A stretch of DNA of 64,000 nucleotides from Mycobacterium sp. GA-2829 (GTDB taxonomy: Bacteria; Actinomycetota; Actinomycetes; Mycobacteriales; Mycobacteriaceae). Where the stretch lies: positions 1 through 64,000 of the forward strand of contig NZ_LQIT01000035.1 of NCBI RefSeq assembly GCF_001499965.1, in the 5' to 3' direction. Made by a program: the position numbers and the translations under genes. How positions within the stretch are numbered: position 1 is the first letter of the stretch; every line of letters begins with the position of its first letter. Below the pieces are notes generated by a model. The model was not told the DNA's origin and made no database searches. It saw only the letters and a program-made list of their open reading frames with translations. Of this stretch, positions 50,573 to 59,520 are shown one piece after another.

Positions 50573-51850
50573 TCACTCGCCGCTGAACGTGATGTGCAGA
50601 TCGGTCAGGCCGCGCAGGATGAACGTCGGTTCGTAGGTGTAGTGACGATCCTCGCGCGGACCGTGGTGCTGTTCGTCGATGCTGATCTCGCCCAGCCGGT
50701 CCAGCAGCCGCTCGATCGACACCCGGCCCTCGACGCGGGCCAGCGGTGCGCCCGGGCAGGAGTGGATACCGCGGCTGAACGCCAGGTGTTCGCGGACGTT
50801 GCGGCGGTTGATGTCGAACTCGTGGGGATTGTCGAACCGCCGCGGATCCCGGTTCACCGCACCGGGACTCACCATCACGGTGGTACCGGCGGGAGCGTCG
50901 ACATCGCCCACCTTGGTGCTCTTGCGGGCCATTCGGAACACCGTCTTGACCGGGCTGTCCATCCGCAGGCATTCCTCGATGAAGTTCGGGATGCGGCTGC
51001 GGTCTGTCCGCAGCACCTCCTGCAGTTCGGGGTGGTCACCGAGGACGCGCAGCGCCGCGCTGAGCAATTTGGCCGTGGTCTCCTGGCCGGCCGCGAACAG
51101 GAACGTCGCGGTCCGCACCACGTCGACGACGTCGGGCGTCGAACCGTCCGGATACTTCGCGGTCGCGATCGAGGTCAGCACGTCGTCGCGCGGATTGCTC
51201 CTGCGGTCCTCGATGTATTGGGCGAACTTCTCGTCGGCCCAGGCCAGCGGATTGGTGACGATGGTCTCGTGGTCGAGCGCGCCGATGCGCGATCCCGGCC
51301 GCTCCGCGCCGAACGCCTCGCGGAAGCCTTCGTGGTCCTCTTCGGGGACGCCGAGGAGGTCCGCAACGACCAAGAGCGAGAACGGTTTTGCGTACGCGGC
51401 GAGAAACTCACACTTGCCGTCGGCGATGAACTCGTCGATGTGGCGGTCGGCGAGCCGCCACATGAAGTCCTCGTTCTCCTTGAGCCGCTTGGGCGTCAGC
51501 AGCCGGGACAGGATCGACCGGGCGTCGGTGTGCTGTGGGGGGTCCATGGTGACCATGTGCTCGAACATCGGGATCTCGGTGCGGTGCGCCTCGATCTGTG
51601 CGCAGATGTCGTCGCCCTCGGGGGTGAACGGCATCGGGGTGAACGGACCCATCACCGAGATACACGAGGAGAACGACTCGGTGTCGCGGTAGACCGCGTT
51701 GGCCTCGTCCCATCCGGTGACCGCCACGACTCCGTAGTGCGGTTCCTTGACCACCGGGCACTTCGACCGCAGATGGTCGAAGTACGGGTGCGGATCGGGG
51801 ACGAGTGAAGGGTCGGTGAAGTAGTCGACGTTGTCGAAATCAGTTGTCAT
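50573..51850 (-). CDS. Cytochrome P450 (third of the AGQETT family)
   Basis: 425 residues from ATG 51850 with GGAAGGAA upstream. AGQETTAKLL, EECLR and haem loop FSRGIHSCPG with C365 (Phe kept, then Ser instead of Gly). Shares TPKRLKENE and the C-terminal ILRGLTDLH with the P450s at 6490 and 12073, but has a shorter GPF loop. Neither ferredoxin nor Rieske gene is next to it; the divergent TetR at 51991 is its likely regulator through the palindrome at 51883. Confidence 0.95.
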   Translation of the reverse strand: MTTDFDNVDYFTDPSLVPDPHPYFDHLRSKCPVVKEPHYGVVAVTGWDEANAVYRDTESFSSCISVMGPFTPMPFTPEGDDICAQIEAHRTEIPMFEHMVTMDPPQHTDARSILSRLLTPKRLKENEDFMWRLADRHIDEFIADGKCEFLAAYAKPFSLLVVADLLGVPEEDHEGFREAFGAERPGSRIGALDHETIVTNPLAWADEKFAQYIEDRRSNPRDDVLTSIATAKYPDGSTPDVVDVVRTATFLFAAGQETTAKLLSAALRVLGDHPELQEVLRTDRSRIPNFIEECLRMDSPVKTVFRMARKSTKVGDVDAPAGTTVMVSPGAVNRDPRRFDNPHEFDINRRNVREHLAFSRGIHSCPGAPLARVEGRVSIERLLDRLGEISIDEQHHGPREDRHYTYEPTFILRGLTDLHITFSGE

Positions 51851-51882
51851 GTGCAGAGTTCCTTCCCGAACCTTCGCAACAT

Positions 51883-51902
51883 TGCTGAGCACTTGCTTAG
51901 CA
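51883..51902. promoter_or_regulatory. TetR-type operator, two 9-bp palindromes
   Basis: TGCTGAGCA-CT-TGCTTAGCA: each 9-bp unit is a palindrome around its middle base, and the whole 20 bp is 16/20 symmetrical. It lies 32 nt before the P450 ATG and 88 nt before the TetR gene in the divergent region, so the TetR protein encoded next to it is the likely binder. Confidence 0.8.
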
Positions 51903-51990
51903 TGGGGGTAGAGTCGTGGTCAAGGTCGTTCCGCATACGATCGGCGTTGTGGCACGGGCGGTCTCGGACGGGCGAGGAGGCGAGGTGGCG

Positions 51991-52596
51991 ATGACTTCGC
52001 AGCGCAGGATCGGTGCGCCCGACGCCAAGAACCGCGGGGTGCTGCTCGACGCCGCCGAACGGTTGATGGTCGAGGAGGGCTACGCCGCGGTCACCTCCCG
52101 GCGGCTGGCCGAACGCGCGGGACTGAAACCGCAGTTGGTGCACTACTACTTCCGCACGATGGACGACCTGTTCGAAGCCGTGTTCCGGCGCAGGGCCGAG
52201 GAGGGCCTCGAGGTGCAGTCGCGGGTGCTGGCCGCGCCGCAACCGCTGTGGGCGCTGTGGCGCTTCAGCACCGATCCGGCGGCCACGCGGCTGACCATGG
52301 AGCTGATGGGGCTGGCCAACCACCGGCCCGCGCTGAGGGAGATGATCGCGGACTACGCCGAACGGTTCCGCGTCGAACAGAACAAAGTGCTCGCCGCCGC
52401 GCTCGCGCGTTACGGCGCCGACGTGTCGGAGGTGCCGCCGGTGGTGTGGACGGTGATCGCCACCAGCGTGTCGCGGGTGCTGGTGATGGAACAGGCGCTG
52501 GGCATGTCGGCCGGGCACGCCGAGGCGTGGGCGTTCTGCGAGCAGTGGCTGCGCCGGCTCGAAGGCGAGTTCCGGCCCGAGGACGCGGTCTTCTAG
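51991..52596 (+). CDS. TetR-family transcriptional regulator
   Basis: 201 residues; ATG 51991 chosen because GAGGAGG lies 10 nt upstream, with GTG 51985 as alternative. HTH region: GVLLDAAERLMVEEGYAAVT, RRLAERAGLKPQLVHYYF and DDLFEAV, residues about 15-62. The C-terminal ligand domain is helical with no recognisable motif. Divergent from the P450 at 50573 with a shared operator; it probably represses the P450 and itself. Confidence 0.92.
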   Translation: MTSQRRIGAPDAKNRGVLLDAAERLMVEEGYAAVTSRRLAERAGLKPQLVHYYFRTMDDLFEAVFRRRAEEGLEVQSRVLAAPQPLWALWRFSTDPAATRLTMELMGLANHRPALREMIADYAERFRVEQNKVLAAALARYGADVSEVPPVVWTVIATSVSRVLVMEQALGMSAGHAEAWAFCEQWLRRLEGEFRPEDAVF

Positions 52597-52624
52597 TCGC
52601 ACCACCGGACGCCTGGCGCGCGGC

Positions 52625-52665
52625 CTCGCCCACAGACCGGTGGTCTGCGTCCCGGTGTGGGCGAG
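52625..52665. terminator. Stem-loop between convergent TetR and thiolase genes
   Basis: CTCGCCCACA pairs with TGTGGGCGAG over a 21-nt interval that itself contains a small AGACC-GGT-GGTCT hairpin. It lies between convergent stops at 52596 and 52687, so a bidirectional terminator is the simplest reading. No T-run. Confidence 0.65.
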
Positions 52666-52686
52666 TGTCATCGTCCCCCTAGGTCG

Positions 52687-53829
52687 TCATACGGACAGGA
52701 TCGTCGCCGATGCGGTGCCGGGTGCGCCGTACACCTGGGCCAGACCGACTTTCGGTTCACCGGGCACCTGGCGGTCGCCCGCCTCACCGCGCAGCTGGCG
52801 GACGATCTCGTGCACCTGACGCAGCCCCGATGCGCCGATCGGCTCACCGTTGGCGATCAGTCCGCCGTCGGTGTTGACCGGGATCGACCCACCGATCTCG
52901 GTGGCGCCGTCGGCGAGCAGCTTCTCCTGCTCCCCGTCGGCGCACAGCCCCGTCTCGGCCATGTGGATGACCTCGGCGCCTGCGTCGGTGTCCTGCAGCT
53001 GCGCGATGTCGACGTCCTCGGGTCCGATCCCGGCGATCTCGTAGGCGGCGCGCGCGGCGTAGACCGTGGGGGAGACGTCCTCGTCGAGCGGCGCGGAGGT
53101 GGCGTGCACCTCGTAGGCGCCGAACGTCCTGGTGCGGATCTCACTGGCGCGCAGGAAGACCGGCTTGTCGGTGAACTTGTGCGCGATGTCCCCGCGGCAC
53201 ATGATCACCGCCGCCGCACCCTCGTCGGGCGCGCAGAACATGTACTGGCGCAACGGGTAGTTCAGCACCGGTGAGGCCATGATCTCGTCGACCGAGATCT
53301 CCTTGCGGCGGAACGCGTTCGGGTTGAGCGCACCGTTGCGGAAGTTCTTGTTGGCCACGCGGGCCAGCGTCTCCTCCGAGATGCCGTGCTTGTGGATGTA
53401 GTGGTTGGCCTTCATTCCGAAGAACTTGGTGGTGACGAACTGCCCGTTCTCCGCATACCACTGGGGCAGGGCGAGTTTGGCGGGGTCGTCGGTGAACGCG
53501 CCGCGGGGATGCTTGTCCAGTCCGATCGCGATGCCGATGTCGTACTTGCCCAGCCGGATCGTGTCGGCGGTCTGCTGGATCGCGCTGGCCGCGGTCGCGC
53601 ACGCATTGAAGACGTTGGTGAACGTGATCCCCGTCAGGCCGACCAGCCGGGTGACCGCGTCGGGGTTGGACACCTCGTAGCTGCCGCCGAAACCGAACTG
53701 GATGTCCTTCCACTCCAATTTGGCGTCGGCGAGCGCGGTCTGGATCGCCTCGGCGCCCATCTGCATGGCGGTCTTGTCGAACCTGCCGAACGGGTGCAGG
53801 CCGACGCCGATGATGGCTACGTCGTTCAT
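52687..53829 (-). CDS. Thiolase / lipid-transfer protein
   Basis: 380 residues. C77 lies in NACATAA and is the expected nucleophile, but the C-terminal His loop reads GEPIGASG where classical thiolases have H-P-x-G-A-x-G, so the His is replaced by Glu. AQVYGAPGTASATI closes the fold. Such SCP2-type proteins may be thiolases or lyases. It pairs with the stand-alone DUF35 protein encoded 29 nt upstream, unlike the fused pair at 19999. Same operon as that DUF35 gene. Confidence 0.9.
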   Translation of the reverse strand: MNDVAIIGVGLHPFGRFDKTAMQMGAEAIQTALADAKLEWKDIQFGFGGSYEVSNPDAVTRLVGLTGITFTNVFNACATAASAIQQTADTIRLGKYDIGIAIGLDKHPRGAFTDDPAKLALPQWYAENGQFVTTKFFGMKANHYIHKHGISEETLARVANKNFRNGALNPNAFRRKEISVDEIMASPVLNYPLRQYMFCAPDEGAAAVIMCRGDIAHKFTDKPVFLRASEIRTRTFGAYEVHATSAPLDEDVSPTVYAARAAYEIAGIGPEDVDIAQLQDTDAGAEVIHMAETGLCADGEQEKLLADGATEIGGSIPVNTDGGLIANGEPIGASGLRQVHEIVRQLRGEAGDRQVPGEPKVGLAQVYGAPGTASATILSV

Positions 53830-53858
53830 GTCTCGACTGTTCCTTTCGACCGCGCGGG

Positions 53859-54272
53859 TCAGACCGGCTGGAAGGCGAACGTGACGACGTCCTCGCCGTC
53901 CTCGTCCTTGGTGAACGGGATCATGGTCAGCTCGACCGGCATCCCGAATTCGAGTTTGTCCGGATCGTTCTCAGTCAGCCTGCCCTCGACGCGCACCACG
54001 TCATCGAGCTGGACGAGGCCGACCCCGAACGGGACGAAGTCCTTACCGGTCGGCCCCTTGTAGGGCGCCCCGGGCGGGAAACCCTGTGTGGTCCAGGCGA
54101 TCAGCGTGCCGCGCCGCGGCAACAGCACCTGCGACATCTCGCCGGCGCTGCACTTGGGGCAGTGGTCCTGTACCGGGAAGGTGGTGGCCGCGCAGCGTCC
54201 GCAGCGGCTGCCGATCAGGTGGGGCTGATCTTCGGGCCAGGTCGAGATCTCGGGCGCGAGCGCCTTCGCCAT
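53859..54272 (-). CDS. DUF35 OB-fold protein with zinc ribbon
   Basis: 137 residues. Zinc ribbon C24-x2-C27 and C38-x2-C41, then an OB-fold with LIAWTTQGFPPG and DVVRVEGRLTEN. DUF35 proteins form complexes with thiolase-fold partners and channel acyl-CoA or aldol substrates. Its partner should be the thiolase encoded next. Transcription probably starts in the 115-nt gap that holds a GAGAAT-type site. Confidence 0.9.
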   Translation of the reverse strand: MAKALAPEISTWPEDQPHLIGSRCGRCAATTFPVQDHCPKCSAGEMSQVLLPRRGTLIAWTTQGFPPGAPYKGPTGKDFVPFGVGLVQLDDVVRVEGRLTENDPDKLEFGMPVELTMIPFTKDEDGEDVVTFAFQPV

Positions 54273-54323
54273 GCGTCGTCCTCCGTGTCCGGGCAGGCCG
54301 CAACCCCGCGCACCTGCACATCG

Positions 54324-54346
54324 ATGACATTAATGGGAAATGTCAT
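54324..54346. promoter_or_regulatory. 8-bp inverted repeat overlapping the GAGAAT-type site
   Basis: ATGACATT and AATGTCAT, perfect arms 7 nt apart, 52-74 nt before the DUF35 gene. It overlaps the GAGAAT-type site at 54336-54350, so the two may be alternative readings of one operator or sites for different proteins. Confidence 0.45.
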
Positions 54347-54350
54347 TCTC
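54336..54350 (-). promoter_or_regulatory. GAGAAT-GAC-ATTTCC operator before the DUF35/thiolase operon
   Basis: Read on the minus strand: GAGAAT half, 3-nt spacer, ATTTCC half. Identical half pair to that at the mce-operon promoter (33738). It is 64 nt upstream of the DUF35 ATG. Confidence 0.6.
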
Positions 54351-54387
54351 GTCTAGAGAGAACCGGTCATCGCCGCCGTCGCGACCG

Positions 54388-55104
54388 CTATGTGGCGCGC
54401 TTCATCACCTTGTCGGCGGCCACCCAGTGCTCGTCGGCGACCCAGAGCCGGGCGAAGGCGGCGATGGCCTCGGTCGCGGGCACCCCGTCGATGACCCGCT
54501 TGATCTCGCCGGCGGGCCGGTTCGCCAGCGCGCGGGCGATCGCGCGCCACGCCTCGTCGAAGCCCTCGCGGGGCAGCACCGTGTCGACCAGGCCGAGCTC
54601 GAAGGCCTCGGCGGCGGTCAGGATGCGGCCGGTGCCCGCCAGCAGCAGTGCCCGGCTCTTTCCGACCAGTTCGGCCAGCCGTTCGGCGCCGCCCCATGCG
54701 GGCATGATCTCCAGCGACACCTGGTTGAAGCCGATCCGGATGTCGTCGGCCGCCACCCGGATGTCGGCGGCCACCGCGACCTCGGCGCCGCCACCCAGCG
54801 CGTGGCCGTTGAGGGCGGCGACCACGGGGCCGGGGAAGGCCGCGATCCGGTCGCAGATCGTGCGCATCCGCAGCGCCATCGCCGCGGCCTCGGCCTCGGT
54901 GCGCAGCGCGCTGAGTTCCTTGAGGTCGCCGCCGGACACGAATGCCCGGTCACCGGCGCCCGTCACGGCCAGCGCCCGTGCCCCGCGGGCCCCGTCGAGC
55001 GCCTTCTCCAGCTGCCCCATGGTCTCGAGCGAGATGGCGTTGCGCGCGTGCGGTCGATCGATCGTGATGACGGCCAGACCGTCCTGTACCTCGAGGTCGA
55101 CCAT
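54388..55104 (-). CDS. Enoyl-CoA hydratase/isomerase family protein
   Basis: 238 residues from ATG 55104 with GGGAGAA upstream. Crotonase fold: ITIDRPHARNAIS, SGGDLKEL (oxyanion-hole strand), GHALGGGAEVAVAADIR and MPAWGGAERLAELVG. The two-Glu active site of classical hydratases is not fully clear, so isomerase or retro-Claisen action cannot be excluded. Divergent from the acyl-CoA synthetase at 55211, with half-sites GAGAAT in the shared promoter. Confidence 0.88.
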   Translation of the reverse strand: MVDLEVQDGLAVITIDRPHARNAISLETMGQLEKALDGARGARALAVTGAGDRAFVSGGDLKELSALRTEAEAAAMALRMRTICDRIAAFPGPVVAALNGHALGGGAEVAVAADIRVAADDIRIGFNQVSLEIMPAWGGAERLAELVGKSRALLLAGTGRILTAAEAFELGLVDTVLPREGFDEAWRAIARALANRPAGEIKRVIDGVPATEAIAAFARLWVADEHWVAADKVMKRAT

Positions 55105-55131
55105 CAGACGTTCTCCCAGTTCGGTATTGGC

Positions 55132-55150
55132 ATTCTCGGCTGCGGAGAAT
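55132..55150. promoter_or_regulatory. Pair of outward-facing GAGAAT half-sites
   Basis: ATTCTC-N7-GAGAAT in the 106-nt divergent region between the enoyl-CoA hydratase and synthetase genes. Each GAGAAT is followed after 3 nt by a weak partner (AATACC to the left, ATCACC to the right), so it may be two weak copies of the island motif facing the two promoters. Weakest member of the set. Confidence 0.35.
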
Positions 55151-55210
55151 AGCATCACCGGCAGGGGTGCCGGTGCGAGTAGAAGCGGCGGCGCAAACGG
55201 CTGAGGGACT

Positions 55211-56779
55211 ATGCGCACAATTCCGGTTGAGCTGATCAAACGGTACGAGCAGGAAGGGTGGTGGACACCCGAAACGCTGGGCGAACTCCTCGCGCGGCAT
55301 CTCGCGACCGGGGCGGACGTCGGCTTCTACGTGCACTCGGAGGTCCGCCCCTACCGCGGCACCTTCGGCGACGTGGAACGGCAGGCCCGCAGGCTCGCCG
55401 CCGGCCTGCGGCGGCGCGGTGTCGGCCCCGGCGACGTCGTCGCGCTGCAGCTCCCGAACTGGGCCGAGGCGGCGATGGTGTTCTGGGCCTCGGCCTTCCT
55501 CGGTGCCGCGGTGGTGCCGATCGTGCACTTCTACGGCCGCAAGGAACTCGGCCACATCATGGCCAGCGCGCGCCCCAAGGTCTTCGTCACGACCGCCGAG
55601 TTCGGCCGCATGCAGTTCCAGCCGGATCTGTGTGCCGACGTGCCCATCGTCGCGCTGGTGGGGGAGTCGTCGTTCGACGATCTCTTCGACGCCGAGCCGA
55701 TGGCCGAGACCAGCCACACCGATCCGGCCGGGCCGGCGTTGATCGCGTTCACCTCCGGAACCACCCGCGACCCCAAGGGCGTGGTCCACAGCCACCAGAC
55801 GCTGGGCTTCGAGACGCGCCAACTCCTCGAGAACTACCCGTCCGACCGGGGCAGACAGCTCACGGCCACGCCCGTCGGCCACTTCATCGGGATGGTCGGC
55901 GCGTTCCTCATCCCCGTCCTCGAGAACACCCCCGTCGACCTGTGCGATGTGTGGGATCCCGGCAAGGTGCTCGGGCTCATCGAATCCGAGGGGCTCTCCG
56001 TCGGCGGCGGACCGCCGTACTTCGTCACCAGCCTGCTCGACCATCCCGACTGCACACCCGCGCACGTCGCACGGTTCACCACGGTCGGGCTCGGCGGGTC
56101 GACGGTGCCCGCGGCGGTCACCCGGCGGCTCGCCGACCTCGGCTTGTTCGTCTACCGGTCCTACGGCAGCACCGAACACCCGTCGATCACCGGATCGCGG
56201 CCCAGCGCGCCCGAGGACAAGCGGCTCTACACCGACGGCGACCCGCGACCCGGAGTGGAGATCCGGCTCACCGACGACGGCGAGATCCTCTCGCGCGGAC
56301 CCGACCTCTGCCTCGGCTATACCGACGACGCGCTGACCGCCGCGGCCTTCGACGAGGACGGCTGGTACCACACCGGTGACGTCGGCGTCCTCGACGACGA
56401 CGGCTACCTCACGATCACCGACCGCAAGGCCGACGTGATCATCCGCGGCGGCGAGAACATCAGCGCACTCGAGGTCGAGGAGGTGTTGCTGGGCATGCCC
56501 GCCGTCGCCGAGGCCGTGGTGGTCTCAGCGCCCGACGCCCGCCTCGGCGAACACGCGGCCGCGGTGCTGCGGATCCGCAGCGGGCACCTGATGCCGAGTC
56601 TGGACGAGGTCCGCGCGCACTTCGAGCACGCCGGGGTCGCCCGGCAGAAGTGGCCGGAGGAACTGCACGAGGCCGTCGACGACTACCCCCGAACCGCGAG
56701 CGGCAAAGTGCAGAAAGTGCTCATCCGGCAGCGGATCCGCGACTACAGCACCACACGGGACATTGCAGCCTTCTCGTAA
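55211..56779 (+). CDS. Acyl-CoA synthetase (AMP-forming)
   Basis: 522 residues. ANL-superfamily motifs: FTSGTTRDPKG (P-loop), YGSTEHPS (A5), GWYHTGDVG (A7) and RTASGKVQK with the catalytic Lys near the C-terminus. It has no N-terminal membrane segment. Start ATG with GAGGGA before it. It would activate an acid made by the upstream oxidation steps. Its AMP-binding region differs from that of the FadD3-like gene at 58005, so the two act on different acids. Confidence 0.93.
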   Translation: MRTIPVELIKRYEQEGWWTPETLGELLARHLATGADVGFYVHSEVRPYRGTFGDVERQARRLAAGLRRRGVGPGDVVALQLPNWAEAAMVFWASAFLGAAVVPIVHFYGRKELGHIMASARPKVFVTTAEFGRMQFQPDLCADVPIVALVGESSFDDLFDAEPMAETSHTDPAGPALIAFTSGTTRDPKGVVHSHQTLGFETRQLLENYPSDRGRQLTATPVGHFIGMVGAFLIPVLENTPVDLCDVWDPGKVLGLIESEGLSVGGGPPYFVTSLLDHPDCTPAHVARFTTVGLGGSTVPAAVTRRLADLGLFVYRSYGSTEHPSITGSRPSAPEDKRLYTDGDPRPGVEIRLTDDGEILSRGPDLCLGYTDDALTAAAFDEDGWYHTGDVGVLDDDGYLTITDRKADVIIRGGENISALEVEEVLLGMPAVAEAVVVSAPDARLGEHAAAVLRIRSGHLMPSLDEVRAHFEHAGVARQKWPEELHEAVDDYPRTASGKVQKVLIRQRIRDYSTTRDIAAFS

Positions 56780-56780
56780 T

Positions 56781-56795
56781 GAGAATACGATTCTC
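56781..56795 (+). promoter_or_regulatory. Perfect GAGAAT-ACG-ATTCTC operator
   Basis: Perfect 6-bp arms with a 3-nt spacer, starting 2 nt after the synthetase stop and ending 22 nt before the amidohydrolase ATG. A -10-like TACGAT lies inside (56786-56791). An additional TTCTC-N5-GAGAA pair overlaps the left half. It would allow independent repression of the genes downstream. Confidence 0.8.
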
Positions 56796-56817
56796 TCGAT
56801 AAGCAAAGGAGTTTTCC

Positions 56818-58008
56818 ATGGGTCAACTGTCACACCGGGTCGACATCCCGTTCCCGTTGTTCGATGCGGACAACCACCTCTACGAGCCGCCGGAGGCGAT
56901 GACCAAGTACCTCCCCAAGGAGTACAAGGACGTCGTCCAGTACGTCGAGGTCAATGGACGGACCAAGATCGCGCTCAAGGGGCAGATCTCCAACTACATC
57001 CCGAACCCGACGTTCTCGGTGGTCGCCAAGCCGGGTGCGTGGGAGGAGTACTTCAAGTTCGGCAACCCGGACGGTAAGAGCAAGCGCGAACTGTTCGGCG
57101 AGCCGATGAAGGCGATCCCGGCGTTCTTCGAGCCCGAACCGCGCATCAAGGTGATGGACGAGCTGGGCGTCGACCGCAGCCTGATGTTCCCGACGCTGGC
57201 CAGCCTCATCGAGGAGCGGCTGTCCGACGATCCGGTCGCCATCCACGTCATCATCCACGCGCTCAACGAATGGCTGCACGAGGTCTGGGGCTTCAACTAC
57301 CAGAACCGCATCTTCACCACCCCGGTGATCACGCTGCCCATCGTCGAGAAGGCGATCGAAGAGCTCGAGTGGGCGGTCAAGCGCGGTGCTCGCGCCATCC
57401 TGATCCGTCCGGCGCCGGTGCCCGGCTTCCGCGGTCCGCGCTCGTTCGCGCTGCCCGAGTTCGACCCCTTCTGGGAGCGGGTCGTCCACCACGACATCTT
57501 CGTCGGCATGCACTCCAGCGACAGCGGTTACTCGCGCTACACCTCGGAATGGGACGGCGCGCAGCAGGAGATGCTGCCGTTCCAGACCAACGCCATGGGC
57601 ATCCTCAACGAGTGGCGTCCGATCCAGGATGCGGTGGCCTCGTGGGTGATCCACGGTGCGCTGTTCCGCTTCCCGACGCTCAAGGTCGGCATCGTCGAGG
57701 CCGGCTCCAAATGGATGTTCCCGCTCCTGGACTCGATGGCCGAGGTCTGGAAGAAGGCTCCCGAGGCCTTCCTCGGCAATCCCATCGAGGAGATCAAGAA
57801 CCGCATCTACGTCAGCCCGTTCTACGAGGAGGGCATCGACGACCTGATCAACCTGATCGGCGTCGACCAGGTGCTCTACGGTTCGGACTGGCCGCATCCG
57901 GAGGGCCTGGCGGAGCCGACGCACTACGTCACCGCGCTCGAGCACCTGTCCGTCGAGGACCAGGCGAAGATCATGGGCGGAAACCTGGGGCGTCTCGTCA
58001 CCACGTGA
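56818..58008 (+). CDS. Amidohydrolase-2 (ACMSD-like) family protein
   Basis: 396 residues with AAAGGAG upstream. Intact metal motifs: FDADNHLYEPP (DxDxH), FVGMHSSDS, and LYGSDWPHPEGL with the metal Asp. It resembles the ACMSD-like proteins found with steroid and aromatic ring degradation in actinobacteria, as do those at 25086 and 26254, but has the longer DADNH form. Expected action: decarboxylation or hydrolysis of a ring-opened acid. Its stop overlaps the FadD3-like start. Confidence 0.9.
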   Translation: MGQLSHRVDIPFPLFDADNHLYEPPEAMTKYLPKEYKDVVQYVEVNGRTKIALKGQISNYIPNPTFSVVAKPGAWEEYFKFGNPDGKSKRELFGEPMKAIPAFFEPEPRIKVMDELGVDRSLMFPTLASLIEERLSDDPVAIHVIIHALNEWLHEVWGFNYQNRIFTTPVITLPIVEKAIEELEWAVKRGARAILIRPAPVPGFRGPRSFALPEFDPFWERVVHHDIFVGMHSSDSGYSRYTSEWDGAQQEMLPFQTNAMGILNEWRPIQDAVASWVIHGALFRFPTLKVGIVEAGSKWMFPLLDSMAEVWKKAPEAFLGNPIEEIKNRIYVSPFYEEGIDDLINLIGVDQVLYGSDWPHPEGLAEPTHYVTALEHLSVEDQAKIMGGNLGRLVTT

Positions 58009-59453
58009 CGTACGTACCGACCTGGGACACCATCCCCGAGATGGTGTTGAGCGCAGCGGACCGGTTCGGCGACGCCGAAGCCGTCGTCGACGGTCCGCTG
58101 CGCTTGACCTTCAGCGACGTTGTCGACCGGATCCGTTGTGCGGCAGGTGCATTCGCCGACCTCGGCATCGAAGCCGGTGACCGGGCGGCGATCTGGGCGC
58201 CCAACTCGGCCGAGTGGATCGTCGCGGCGTTCGGGCTGCTGACCGCGGGCGGGGTACTGGTCCCCGTCAACACCCGGTTCAAGGCCGACGAGGCGGCCGA
58301 CGTGATCACGCGCAGCGGCGCCAAGGCGGTGCTGGTGCAGCAGGGCTTCCTCGGCGTGGACTACCGGGCCCCGTCGGGGGTGCCGGTGATCGACCTCAAA
58401 TCCGGCTTCCTCGGCAGCGGAGAGCCGTTCGAGCGCAAGGTCGAGGGTTCGGCGATCTCCGACATCATCTTCACCTCGGGGACCACCGGTCGTCCCAAGG
58501 GCGTGATGATGAACCACCGGCAGAATCTGCGCCTCTACGAGGAGTGGTGCAACCTCGCCGATCTGCGCCGCGGTGACCGCTACCTGATGGTCAACCCGTA
58601 CTTCCACACCTTCGGATACAAGGCCGGGCTGATCGCGTCGTTCATCCGCGGGGCGACGATGGTGCCGGTTCCGGTGTTCGACGTCCACGCCGTCGTCGAT
58701 GTGATTGCCGCGGAACGCATCACGATGTTGCCGGGGCCGCCCACGCTGTACCACTCACTGCTCGCCGTCTCCGACAAGTCGAAACTGTCCACGCTGCGCG
58801 CCGGCGTCACCGGCGCCGCGGACATCCCGGTGGAACTGGTGCGCCGCGTGCTCGAGGAACTGCCGTTCCAGACGCTGGCCACCGGCTACGGCCTCACCGA
58901 GGCGGGCACGGCCACGCTGTCGCGTCTCGGTGACTCGTTCACCGACATCGCCACCACCGTCGGCACCGCATGCGACGGCGTCGAGGTCCGCATCGCCGAC
59001 GACGGCGAGGTGCTGATCCGCGGCTACACGGTGATGCAGGGCTACCTCGACGACCCGGCGGCCACCGCCGAGGCCATCGACCCCGATGGCTGGCTACACA
59101 CCGGGGACCTCGGCACCCTCGACGACGCCGGCCGGCTGCGGATCGTGGGCCGCAAGAAGGACATGTTCATCGTCGGCGGGTTCAACGCCTACCCGGCCGA
59201 GATCGAGGGCTTCCTGCTCGAGCACCCGGCCGTCGCCCAGGTCGCCGTGATCGGTGTTCCCGATGAGCGGATGGGGCAGGTGGGCAAAGCGTTCGTGGTG
59301 CCGCAGAATCAGGCGGGCGGTGTGACCGCCGAGGACCTCATCGGATGGGCCCGTGAGAAGATGGCCGGGTTCAAGGTGCCGCGGTACGTCGAGTTCCGCG
59401 AGTCGCTTCCGCTGAACGCCACCGGGAAGGTGATGAAGGATCTTCTGCGCTGA
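58005..59453 (+). CDS. FadD3-like acyl-CoA synthetase
   Basis: 482 residues, GTG start overlapping the amidohydrolase stop. Motifs: FTSGTTGRPKGV, TGYGLTEAGT, GWLHTGDLG and NATGKVMKD with the catalytic Lys. PYFHTFGYKAGL and LPGPPTLYHSLL match blocks that I recall from FadD3, the synthetase for the indanedione propionate formed from steroid A/B ring loss, so a bicyclic propionate is a reasonable guess here. The resemblance is by eye and does not prove the substrate. Confidence 0.88.
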   Translation: MTYVPTWDTIPEMVLSAADRFGDAEAVVDGPLRLTFSDVVDRIRCAAGAFADLGIEAGDRAAIWAPNSAEWIVAAFGLLTAGGVLVPVNTRFKADEAADVITRSGAKAVLVQQGFLGVDYRAPSGVPVIDLKSGFLGSGEPFERKVEGSAISDIIFTSGTTGRPKGVMMNHRQNLRLYEEWCNLADLRRGDRYLMVNPYFHTFGYKAGLIASFIRGATMVPVPVFDVHAVVDVIAAERITMLPGPPTLYHSLLAVSDKSKLSTLRAGVTGAADIPVELVRRVLEELPFQTLATGYGLTEAGTATLSRLGDSFTDIATTVGTACDGVEVRIADDGEVLIRGYTVMQGYLDDPAATAEAIDPDGWLHTGDLGTLDDAGRLRIVGRKKDMFIVGGFNAYPAEIEGFLLEHPAVAQVAVIGVPDERMGQVGKAFVVPQNQAGGVTAEDLIGWAREKMAGFKVPRYVEFRESLPLNATGKVMKDLLR

Positions 59454-59520
59454 GCATTCGCACAGTAGGGGAATGGCATTTCCGCTGCAAAACGGCCCTT
59501 TTCTGGCGATCTGGACATGA

